Assembly (NCBI RefSeq): GCF_032854445.1
Contig: NC_088295.1
Span: forward strand, 40,533,385-40,597,384
DNA length: 64,000 nucleotides
Source of the DNA: Liolophura sinensis
Taxonomy: Eukaryota > Mollusca > Polyplacophora > Chitonida > Chitonidae
Direction: 5' to 3'
The notes under the pieces were generated by a model. It had not been told where the DNA came from. It saw only the letters and a list, made by a program, of their open reading frames with translations, and made no database searches. Within the stretch, counting starts at the first letter, position 1; each line of letters begins with the position of its first letter. The position numbers and the translations under genes were made by a program. Shown piece by piece: positions 1 to 10,871 of the stretch.

Positions 1-460
1 TTGCGCGTGTTCCACAAATTCGTGAACTGAAGACTACATGTATTCATTTTTGCTGGACAAAATTAAATGTAGCGACGTTTACTGTTGAGTTAAAAGTGGT
101 ATGAAATAGGTTGCCATTAATTCGCTGTGTTGTAGTTTATCAAAACTATGCTATATTATAGTGTTTGTATAATTATTACGATCTTCTAAGATTGTTGCTT
201 GTAAATATGCTTACAGAACTTACCTATGATGCGCACATGAGCTCACCTGTGAGAGCGAGCACCTGCTTATAGGTCAGTAGCTGTCAGTGCAAATAAAACG
301 ACCGTGTCAACACCTGTGCTGTTGTCAATTTCCAAACGTGTTCAATTTCTAACGCATACTGTTTAAAGTATTTGTATATTGCCATGAAAAAGCTTGAGCC
401 TTTGAGCCGTACGCCTTTATGCTCGTAGAAGAATCGGTTCATTTTCCAATATGGCATATG

Positions 461-461
<1 letters not shown>

Positions 462-520
<59 letters not shown>
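462..520. repeat. (TA)n microsatellite
   Basis: About 59 bp of uninterrupted TA dinucleotides. The alternating Ile-Tyr open frame across it is an artefact of the repeat, not a gene. Confidence 0.97.
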
Positions 521-522
<2 letters not shown>

Positions 523-1975
523 TTAATTTATCGCATTTGGTTTTCTAAGAGAACATGTTATCAAGCATTTACTGATAAAAACACGTTTTCTATAATCATA
601 CTAATCCACATGTCGGGGTTTGCTTCATGTGAAAATGGGTTATAAATGCTGTGGGTTCAATGCCTTGTGAAATTGTGTCACCCTGATGTAAAAAATGTAC
701 ATAGTTATATATACACACGCTTTTTTGTGAATTTATGTACATAGTTATATGAAATATACAAAAATATATTAATGTAAATACGACTAGTTTTATAAATACA
801 ATTGATGAGACCTGTAGAGCTGCGTACAAAGCTTATTACGACCATGGTTCATATGTATATTGTGTATCAAAGGTGAATTAAATATTACTGTTGGTTGTCG
901 TCTGAAAGTGAGTTGTTATGAGTCAAACCTTATTGGTGAAAATTCGTCACTCACGACCAGAAGCTTGCCATTATATTTGCCCGCAGATTGTTATAAAAAT
1001 TACGGAATCCTGTTTTTATTTGTTCTGCCAGTTTAAACTGGAAGGTCAGGTGTGAAGTTAATGCAAGGCATGTAGATTGCTCTCATTCTTGGTATCGTCA
1101 TGGCATGTTACCGATATGAGACAGAGATCACGCCATGAGATATAATTGCGGTTTTGTGCAGTTTGTGTATCGCTTGTACATTGAATGGAAAAATTAAGGG
1201 AGATGCTTATTTCAGTTGTGATTAATTTTAAGTTTCAAACGTGACAAGCGTAATAAGCGTTGAATGAAGACACACCTATAGCATAATTTGAATACCTGCA
1301 TATGATCAAAGTTTCAAATTTCGTCAAACATAAATACACCTTTTTGTATGGAATCGGTTGCAGGAGCGGTGCGAAGATTTAAGTGAAACCGCATGATCAA
1401 CATTTGGTCATGCATTTAAGTTGCACGTGACTAATGCATATTGTCAAAGAATGCGGTGCATGTGTTTCTCTTAATGAATTACCCCTAAATGACATTTAAA
1501 ATGAAGTATTGCTCCAGTAATCCTTGCCCAGTAGTTCAAAAGTGTATCAGCAGTTAAGTCTGGTATTAAACAGAAAGACTGTAGTATCAAGTCCCATTAG
1601 TTTTGTATTATATCATTAGTGGTGTTAAGATTGAAGCCGGGCTTAAGTTATTTAATACACTTCTGAACAACTGGCCCCGCCTTAACTGACCAGTGTTGCA
1701 ACAAGCGCTAACACCAGCCTTCTGAAATGTACGATAAGACTCATGTCATGTTTTGGTATAAATCTGTCACCAATCTTCAGTGGGGCGGGAGAAACCATAT
1801 CGATGTTCTAATCAATAGAGCAATCCTGTTTTACAATATACACGGTTAAAAATATGCCCTGTCGGTCACACAAATGCGGCGGCGACGACAGGCAAATCAG
1901 TGAAGGTTACATAGTATTCCTGTATTTTAGCAGTGCACTAATGTTAAAGAGATACAGGTCAGTCCTGCATTTATT
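521..1975. other. Unannotated AT-rich stretch
   Basis: No gene, repeat family seen elsewhere in the window, or structured RNA was recognised. Open frames are short and contain no familiar motif. Confidence 0.6.
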
Positions 1976-2460
1976 GAAAAAGGATGTATCTCAGTTACGC
2001 ATTAAATGTAAAAAGCATGGTAAAAGAATGTATATCTCACTGCACATTAATAGTCAGGGAATTGAATCAGTGGCGGATTCATCGAAAGGAAAGTATACCT
2101 CAGTTACGCATTAACTGAAACAGTTAACAAAAGGAATGTATCTCAGTGACGCAGTAATAGTAAGTCAGTCTGTGTCAAATGCGCATTAGTCGTAACGGAT
2201 TGTATCTTAGTGACGCACTAATCGGGAAGGCGTTTATTTCAGTAGAACCTTAGTGGGGAAAAAAAACAACTATAACTCAGAGGCGTATTCATCGCAAAGG
2301 GATGCACGTCAACAACGCATTGATTCTAACAATATATTCGTAATTCAGAAGTACATTAAGCATATATAAATATATATCCCATTAATGGCAAAAGGAAAAT
2401 GTCTCAGCAGCGCATTGTAGCCTTAAGGAAATGTATACTTATGGGACATTAATCGTAAAA
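1976..2460 (+). repeat. Degenerate short tandem repeat (~35-50 bp unit)
   Basis: A motif close to GGAATGTATCTCAGTGACGC followed by ATTAATCG recurs about twelve times with irregular spacing, for example near 1980, 2025, 2090, 2132, 2198, 2300 and 2437. Copies differ by substitutions and small indels, so this is an old, decaying minisatellite. The 86-codon frame at 1854-2114 falls partly inside it and reads through two units, so I do not treat it as a gene. Confidence 0.7.
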
Positions 2461-4109
2461 ATGCTCTGCCACTTTGTGCAGTATGCCGATGTTTACATGT
2501 ATTCCGCCAAAGCCCTGATAAAGACAATTTGTGTGTCAAGTTTAGAGTTGTGGAGCATTTAGACTGATAATACTGGTTAACATAATTGCTTTTTACCAGA
2601 ACAGTGGATTAAGAGGTTAGCAGAACAAATGTACCTTGATCATCATGTATTAAACATTAACTTTATATCCATGGGCTAAAACATTTCACACAACTTGCTT
2701 TTCTGCATAAACGTATTAATTTACTGATGAAACTTATAAATTTACGTGTGAATATTCAAACAAGCGGTGTTTGTTTCATTGCAATTTTACCCATATTTTC
2801 CAGAATATGATTTATTTATTTGATTTGTATTTCACGCCAAGAATATGTAGTGACTGATTACATTGACAGCAGTAAGGTTTATGGGTGTTAGAAAGCAGAC
2901 AGGACCAGGAAGAAATCAAGCCAACAAACATCCCGTTTTTCAACGAATGAAAAACTTAACCTGAGGAAAACAATAGCCAGAATTAATTTACTTTCTAAAG
3001 TGTTAGCTCACATCTGGCTGACATATAATGAATTTTGTCACCGAGATTTCTCGAACGGATTTAAATATGTTTTCGTTAGAAAATGAAACCATGTGACAGT
3101 TATACTGAAATAAATCACCAAACTTGAAATAATTCTTTATTTTTCTCCTAAGGCTCCAAGTCGAAAACTTTATTGCGTATTACATATTATATGAAACGTG
3201 TTTATTTCCAACAATTTTCCAAACTGAGCTCAAAAACGTCAGATACAAAGTATGAGTTGTATCTCCGAAAAGAGCATGTGTAAGCATCGTTGTTCTTATT
3301 TAACAGTTGTGCTTCGTGCTTATATGTGAACAGTTAACTTCTGTTTAACATTTGACCTGCATGGTAAACTTTACCTCGAAGTACTTGACATTTCACTTGG
3401 TTTTTTAGTTCATGGTATTTATATACATGGGCTTTGTCTCCTAAACGCTGATGGAAACTGATACATCTTCCCTATTCGTGTGCGATCAAATCATTTTATT
3501 AGCCGAAGTCAGTTTTGCGTACTATATTTGCCTGGGAGGCAACAGTCTTTTTGTTAGCGAATGTCACTTATCAACTAAAAACATCCAATGAACAGTGTCT
3601 AAAATGTTCTGATGTGAGTATGTATGGTGATTAAATACTGTTGCTTAAAGTGTATCAATCATCAAAATAATATCGCTTTTTAACTGTTTCATTCATATAT
3701 GTATAAAGTAATCCTTAGTACAAAATTTAAAAATCATTAAAATTCTTTTTAGAAATACTTTCATAAATCCTCTTTGAAAATTAAAACGTTAAAGGTGGAT
3801 AAAACAGCAGCTTGTACCTGAAATGCTACAAGTCAAAATAAAAACCAAAAACAGATAGTTATAGAATTATCAAAATTATTGTAAATACATGTAAAACAAA
3901 AGATGACAATTAATTTAACCATAATTATTTCAAAAGTGGTTGGGAGGATCCTAAACAACTACAACCATTTTGTTCCGACGTGTATGGCAAATATAAATCA
4001 ATCTTTTAATCTGCAGTTTTTACGAGGTCACAGGATACGCCATGTCAGGGAAACTTGAGACGCAATGTATCGTCACTCGTACCACACGCGCAAATGGCTA
4101 ATAGGCAAG
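2461..4109. other. Unannotated AT-rich stretch
   Basis: Nothing recognisable was found here. There are no long open frames, no copies of the repeat families seen elsewhere, and no strong hairpins. Confidence 0.6.
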
Positions 4110-4282
4110 GCAGGGTTCGGGTGACGTCAACAAAAACAGCCACGTTCGGTTAGAGAAATCACGTGCGCCTGATTGGCTAGAACTGATGACGTGGCGACGC
4201 TTCCCATTTTCTCAATGTTCGCGATTTTGCTCAGTTATCCATGCATATATAACTATGCTCTGTTGTTGTATTTTCAGTTTAA
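4110..4282 (+). promoter_or_regulatory. Candidate core promoter with CRE, E-box, CCAAT, TATA and initiator
   Basis: In order on the plus strand: a perfect CRE TGACGTCA at 4122-4129, CACGTG at 4160-4165, ATTGG (inverted CCAAT) at 4172-4176, a CRE-like TGACGTGG at 4187-4194, TATATAA at 4246-4252, and a TCAGTTT initiator-like match at 4274-4280, the right 28 bp or so from the TATA box. The element order and spacing are those of an animal RNA polymerase II promoter. The first ATG downstream (4303) opens only 23 codons, so any product must be spliced or non-coding. The motifs are seen; promoter activity is inferred. Confidence 0.5.
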
Positions 4283-4604
4283 TTTAATATTCGCAGCTCG
4301 AAATGGATAAAATTTTTGTAATTGTACCTTCGATTATCACTTTAAGTTACTTTGAAAGCCTTAGAGCACGTTGAGACTCCTTAAATTAAATTCTTTAAGT
4401 CAAGTTTTCTAACTTTGTCACAGAGCGTTGCGAAACTAAAACTTGAGACTTCTGGATGTATATTACAAAGAAGTCAAACAGTATAGCTTGTATCGGATAT
4501 TTTTCTCAACTTTGTATGACTGTATTAAAAGGACAGTGTTGGCTATGTCGCTGTATATTCCTGTTACAGATTACCAAGTAAAATGTTTCATCTAAGCATG
4601 AAGA

Positions 4605-6320
4605 AAACATTTTCACATCCACATCCACAAACAGCATTTTCACTAACAACACGTCCATTCTTTAACGTCACACTCACAAAGACTACATTCCCTAACACCA
4701 CATCCACAAACATCATTTCACTAACAACACGTCCACAGTTTAACGTCACACTCACCATGTCTACATTCACCAACACCATGTTCACAGTTTAACATCACAC
4801 TCACAAAGACTACATTCACCAACACCACATTCACAAACATCATTTTCATTACCACCACATCCACAGTTTAACATCACACTCACAAAGACTACCTTCACTA
4901 ACACTACATCCACTCTTTAACGTCACACTCACAAAGACTACATTCACCAACACCACATCCACAAACATCATTTTCACTAACAACACGTCCACAGTTTAAC
5001 ATCACATTCACAAAGACTACATTCACCAACACCACATCCACAAACGTCATTTTCATTACCACCACATCAACAGTTTAACATCGCACTCACAAAGACTACA
5101 AAGACTACCTTCACTAACACTACATCCACAGTTTAACATCACACTCACAAAATTACATTCACCAACACCACATCCACAAACATCATTTTCACTAACAACA
5201 CGTCCACAGTTTAACATCACATTCACAAAGACTACATTCACCAACACCACATCCACAAACATCATTTTCATTACCACCACATCAACAGTTTAACAGCACT
5301 CACAAAGACTACCTTCACTAACACTACATCCACTCTTTAACGTCACACTCACAAAGACTACATTCACCAACACCACATCCACAAACATCATTTTCACTAA
5401 CAACACGTCCACAGTTTAACATCACATTCACAAAGACTACATTCACCAACACCACATCCACAAACGTCATTTTCATTACCACCACATCCACAGTTTAACA
5501 TCACACTCACAAAGACTACCTTCACTAACACTACATCCACTCTTTAACATCACACTCACAAAGACTACATTCACCAACACCACATCCACAAACATCATTT
5601 TTACTAGCAACACGTCCACAGTTTAACGTCACACTCACCATGACTACATTCACCAACACCATGTCCACAGTTTAACATCACATTCACAAAGACTACAATC
5701 ACCAACACCACATCCACAAACATAATTTCATTAAAACCATATCCACAGTTTAACATCACACTCACAAAGACTACACTCACCAACACCACATCCACGGCTT
5801 AATATCGCACTCACAAAGACTACATTCACCAACACCACATCCACAGTTTAACATCGCACCCACAAAGACTACGTTCACCAACACCACATCCACAGTTTAA
5901 CACCACGTTCACAAAGACTACATTCACCAACAACACGTCCACAGCTTAACATGACATTCACAAAGACTACATTCACCAATACCAAATCCACAAACATCAT
6001 TTTCACTAACAACACGTCCACAGTTTAAAGTCACATTCACAAAGACTACATCCACAAAGATCACATTCAGAAACGCCACAGAGACAAGCATCATTTTCAC
6101 TACATTTACCATATCTCATTCACAAAACACTACATCCACAAACATCATTTTCACAAAAACCGCTTCCACTATATCTCATTTACAAAAACTATATGCACAA
6201 ATTTTACATCCACAAACACTAACACCATGTCCACTATAACTCATTCACAAACACCGCATGCACAAATTTCACATCCACAAACACTACATCCACAAACGCC
6301 ATATGCACAAACAAGTTTCA
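4605..6320. repeat. Minisatellite array with ~207 bp higher-order unit
   Basis: About 1.7 kb of tandem units starting with CAGTTTAACATCACACTCAC. Units of 79 bp (two types, differing in ACTAACAACACGTCC versus ATTACCACCACATCC) and 49 bp alternate as 79+79+49, giving a ~207 bp higher-order period between about 4910 and 5540; starts recur near 4911, 5127, 5331 and 5539. The array decays after about 5650 into irregular CACATCCACAAAC-type units. The basic unit lengths (79 and 49) are not multiples of three and minus-strand frames break repeatedly, so the short Val/Cys-rich minus frames inside it are probably not protein. Confidence 0.93.
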
Positions 6321-6900
6321 CATACCACAGACATCGACGACGGTTTACGTCAGAGATCCCATCCAAACGGATAAAATTGACGGTGGGTCTAGACATTATA
6401 CATATGCGCCATTGGTAAAATCATCAGAAAAAAAAGCGACTGTGCCAAATACATACGACGTTATTCTGTCTTTTCTCCGTGTCAGCTTGTCTATCACACC
6501 ATGCACTAAACCATGCACGTTTGTACAACCGTACGGCTTGATGACACTGCATGTACTGGAAGCATTGCGACGCAGGGATATTTGCCTTGGTTATACTGAC
6601 GTTAAATGTCTGTTGTTATGGACAACGCGCTTGGCGATAAATGTTACTGCATTTTAAAACGTTTTCCAGGTCAATCACTCCGCATCTAGTGTATTGCCAC
6701 ATGATTGCATATGTACATTAAAAGACTATACGCGCCAAACATGTTCTTCATGTAGAACACACAACAGACCCCAAATTCGATTGTATATAAGCCACATATA
6801 TACGGGCCTATACGCGGAATACTTGTAATACGTTTTCTTGCAATGGCCAGTCATCATGGAATTAAGAAATATAAAATCACAAATCTTAACCTCACGGTGT
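6321..6900. other. Unannotated stretch between minisatellite and inverted repeat
   Basis: Nothing was recognised here. Short frames at 6412-6657 (+) and 6726-6917 (-) show no familiar domain. Confidence 0.5.
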
Positions 6901-7233
6901 AATAGCCTTGTGAGCACGACAGATTTATTTCTGTCATGGTATTTGATACATTTTCAGCCAAACCATTTAAATGGTATCACCAAAATGTCCTTGCTCGTGT
7001 TAAAAATAAATGTATTCTGTTATATTACAACAGATTATTCTGTTAAATGTAGCACACATATTCTTTTAATTCAACATACAGATTGTATAAGACTAACAGC
7101 ATACTATGTTGAATAACACAGTATTATGTTACAATCACAGAATATATTCTAGAATCATGCAAACAACAGACAAAACTCACAGACAAAACAGATTATATTT
7201 GAGTGCATATGTTGAAGAATTTTAAGATCTTTC
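6901..7233 (+). repeat. Left arm of long inverted repeat
   Basis: Begins near TAGCCTTGTGAGCACGACAG and ends at GAATTTTAAGATCTTTC. It matches the reverse complement of 10529-10853 almost base for base with a few small indels. It is rich in ACAGAAT/ATTCTGT words that form small internal palindromes. The frames at 6838-7116 (+) and 10638-10844 (-) are the same reading of the two arms. Confidence 0.9.
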
Positions 7234-9372
7234 CATAAATACAAAACACCACACACCCGTAAATACCATACAGACTTAACACATTTGAGTATTAAACACA
7301 AAACATCCTATTATTTTATGGATTGTTAGTTTCAACAAACAACATTACTGTAAACGCAAGACAAACTAGCTGTGACTGATGTTATAAGTACATAAAGACA
7401 TTCTGCAGCTGCAGTGTCACAAACGGTCAAAAATACCCTGCGTCGTACAAGCTGGACATGAGAAAGTTTGATCGCCAGTCACTCTTATGTACAGTTTAGG
7501 ACTATATACAATTTACAAGTGTAATATCAAAACGTCGCACAGTCTTGCAGCGCGATATACACTGTACTGACAACCAACCGGTCAGCTCTATAGTGTAAAC
7601 ACCCTACCTCATTTAACATTTCCTTCCTATTATATCTGATAAAACTATAATAGTTTTGCCAATTCTGTATACATGTAGTTCATGTGGCTTTTCCCAAGCC
7701 CTGTATACTGCCGTATCTAAAACGCCAAGTAAACAACACGCGTGTTGCACCATCGATATGCACATTTTCCAAAGTATTTGATGACGGCTTCTGCGCATGC
7801 TCCAGATTCAGATGAGCGAAAGTCGGTGGGATTTTTTAAAACTAAAAGATAACATCCATCAGAACACGCGTATTTCGTTATTTGTTTGTTAACAACTTGC
7901 GTGTTCTGTAGCGTGCTGTTACACGACAATTGCGTGTCTAATTGCTGGATGTTAGTTTGAACTTATCACCAAGAGGAAGAATATTTAAAAAAAAAAAAGG
8001 AAATGGGAAAATACTTTTATCTCGTCCAATTGTTATTTCACTCATGCAAGCAGTCTTGCGTGTGTTGTTGCGGCAAATTACCTATAGTGTATTGGCAAGC
8101 AGCTATAGTCGACGTATAGCGCCCGATGAAATTACGAATTGCTGCAGAGCACGGTAACCTTGAAAGCATTATATATGCTCATGCAGTTCGGAAGATATAG
8201 AAATATTCAGTGGACTAAGAAATTCAGTGGACAGCGCAATAAGAAATGGGGATATATCCAACCCTGAATTTTTACATAATTCTCAAATATAAATTCCAGT
8301 CATATTCACTGCTTTAATCGTTTTTGTACAAACATGCACGGAGGACGTAAAACTTGACAAAGGCCGGCTGTAAAAATAAAAATAGAAAGCAGTATGCAAC
8401 AGTGTATGTCTGCTGTACGTGGTTGAACATCACTTCTCTTTCCAGATCACTGTAAATCGCATGTCATCGCAGTTGACCCGGGCCCTGGAGAGGGACGCAT
8501 ACAATATATACATTATAAACGCACGAGATAAGAGGAAACGGATCTTTAACAAGTATGTTTCTTAGAAAATGGTTCTTGAGTAACTGAGTGGTTCGCGGAA
8601 TTCACTCTTGGCACAGATTCCAATCTCAAAATAACCCATGATGAACTTTACATTTGTATTCTCTATGACCTCTCTTATTCACTGGTATAGCTTACTGCAT
8701 TGATAGCAAAATTAGAAAACTGGATTACCCATGCAGTTAAATATTTTTAAGATGTACAGATCCACTGACACATAATGTAAGTCATATAGAGTTATCATCA
8801 CAGAGTGATAATTGGCAAATGGTCACACGTAAAAAGTACAGTACACGATTAAAACTGCGAATTAATATACATACGGCGTATTTATCGTGAAGACTAGGAT
8901 ATCGTTTACTATTATTATTATATCCATTCTATAAACTAGACGCTCACTTTAGTTTCCGTGGTGTCCGAAAAGTATAACAAAAAATGAAAGTACACAAAGT
9001 GAAACTTTCATATACAACCGCTCCCGCTACAACCTCTTGTAAGTGTAACGTGGGAACTGGCGACTGTCCAATAAATATATAATTACATGCAACATTGCAA
9101 CATTGCATATCAGGGCTAAGTTAAGGAGCAGTTCTCTGAGAGATTTACTTATTGGGGTGGGCGTTACTGATATATATTTTTAATGCGTGTTCTAGTGACG
9201 AAGGTTGTCTTTCAATCTCTGTGTCACAAGGGACGTCGGTCCAATACTATACTAATAATTCCCAAACTGACAGGAAATTTTCAATATTCCCATACTTTCA
9301 TTGTTCTTGAGACCGGGTCTATCTTGAAGTTGCCTGCATGGAGATCACGCATATGACAAATGCCGCAAGTGG

Positions 9373-9719
9373 GTGCTTGGGGTTTAAAGTCGTGCTCAAC
9401 AATTTTTCAGTCATATGATGACGAAGGAATCCTTAGGGTGCATGTACGTGTAATGTGCCTCCTTGTTGCAGGACGGATTTCCACCGCTCTTTTATTTAGT
9501 GCTGCTACACTGAGACGACTTACCGAAGACAAGTAATTTGCCGAGCCATTATACTGATATGGGTCAACCAGTCGTTGCACTATGCTGTTCATGCTGAACG
9601 CCAAGCGAGGAAGTTACAACTCCCTCTTTTAAAGTCTTAGATGTGACTCGATCAAGGATTGATCCTGGATCTACCGGCCCCGAAGCGAACGCTCTACCCA
9701 CTGTGCTATCCGGGCCGGT
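9373..9719 (-). mobile_element. tRNA-headed SINE, family A, full length
   Basis: Read on the minus strand, it starts with a tRNA-like head (A-box-like AGCACAGTGGGTAGAGCG, B-box-like GATCAATCC), continues with a body carrying ACGACTGGTTGACCC and ends near GACTTTAAACCCC. It is flanked by the perfect 10 bp target-site duplication CCGCAAGTGG at 9363-9372 and 9720-9729, which proves retroposition. Other copies are at 24938-25187, 30850-31193 and 52008-52347. The body contains a 65-codon open frame (9407-9604). Confidence 0.9.
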
Positions 9720-9904
9720 CCGCAAGTGGAAGAGGTCGTCAGTAAATCACCAAAGGTAAGTGGTTTACTCCGAGCACTTTTATTTTCTTCGCCCAAGAGA
9801 CTGACTGTTATCTTATATGCAAAATTCTTGAGTATGGTGTTAAAAGGCAAGAAAATAAATAACCCCTCACATGATTAGATCGGTGGTGTTTATTTATTTA
9901 TTTA

Positions 9905-10071
9905 TTCCGTATGTGGGAAGGTCTGACAGCAACCTGCGGATGGTCGTGGGTTTCCCCCGGGCTCAGCCCGGTTTCTTCCCACCATAATGCTAGCCGCCGT
10001 CGTGTAAGTGAAATATTGTTGAGTACGGCGTAAAACACCAATCAAATAAATAAAAAAATAAATAAATAAAT
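9905..10071 (+). mobile_element. 5'-truncated SINE, family B
   Basis: Carries the family B body (GGAAGGTCTGACAGCAACC, then the GGATGGTCGTGGGTTTCCCC segment) and the conserved 3' core and (AAAT)n tail, but lacks the tRNA head. A run of TTTA precedes the truncation point. Confidence 0.85.
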
Positions 10072-10528
10072 TTATTTATTGATGTATTAATATTTTTAGC
10101 ATTTGTGATTAAAGTGTACCTAACATCCTATGCCAGTTTGGGGTTAGACTTGTGCTGTTCATCGGTGGCCATTTTTACTAGTTTTTTTCTACAAGGTTTT
10201 GATGCTAAGAATGTTCAAGCCCATTAATGGACTTCAGAAATTCATTAAAGAACACTTTTTTGTGTGTACTGTAGAATGATAGAAAATCACGACGACAGAA
10301 CAAAGTAGAGTGCATATTCCATTGGATAAGCCGCCTTTGCACCTGTGGAAGTGCAAAGGCATAATCATAAAATTCTAATCTGTAAAATTACGATACTAGG
10401 CGACTTGTCCTCGTAACTACTTTTGTGAGTTAACAGAATATCGATGTAAAGGTGAAGTTCGCCCTCACAGTAAAGGCAGTACGGTAGATCCTATTTTACG
10501 ATGTTTTTAGGTACAACTTGGCGTTGTA

Positions 10529-10853
10529 GAAAGCTCTTAAAATTCTTCAACATATGCACTCAAATATAATCTGTTCAGTTTTGTCTGTTGTTTGCATGAT
10601 TCTAGAATATATTCTGTGATTGTAACATAATACTGTATTATTCAACATAGTATGCTGTTAGTCTAATACAATCTGTATGTTGAATTAAAAGAATATGTTT
10701 GCTACATTTAACAGAATAATCTGTTGTAATATAACAGAATACATTTATTTTTAACACGAGCATGGACATTTTGGTGATACCATTTAAATGGTTTGGCTGA
10801 AAAAATATCAAATACAACGACAGAAATAAATCTGTAGTGCTCACAGGCTAACA
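10529..10853 (-). repeat. Right arm of long inverted repeat
   Basis: Reverse-complement partner of 6901-7233. Similarity stops abruptly on the inner side after GAAAG at 10529-10533 and on the outer side after GTGCTCACAGGCTAA. Confidence 0.9.
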
Positions 10854-10871
10854 TTTACGCTCAGATTTGCA

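Larger units (their letters stand above)
6901..10853. mobile_element. Putative 4 kb element bounded by ~330 bp inverted repeats
   Basis: The arms 6901-7233 and 10529-10853 are near-identical inverted copies, enclosing about 3.3 kb. The interior shows no transposase-like frame and includes a full SINE (9373-9719) and a SINE fragment (9905-10071) as later insertions. Weak similarity outside the arms (an AAATATAAA / CAAATCT context on both sides) suggests the true ends are a little further out and diverged. This is either a non-autonomous DNA transposon with long terminal inverted repeats, or two copies of a shorter repeat inserted head to head. Confidence 0.55.

Noticed and set aside
451-645. 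Frame of alternating Ile and Tyr
   Set aside because: Pure translation of the (TA)n microsatellite.
4583-6112. Several 60-80 codon frames (Thr/Asn-rich on plus, Val/Cys-rich on minus) in the minisatellite
   Set aside because: They follow from the repeat; unit lengths of 79 and 49 bp rotate the frame and each reading soon stops.
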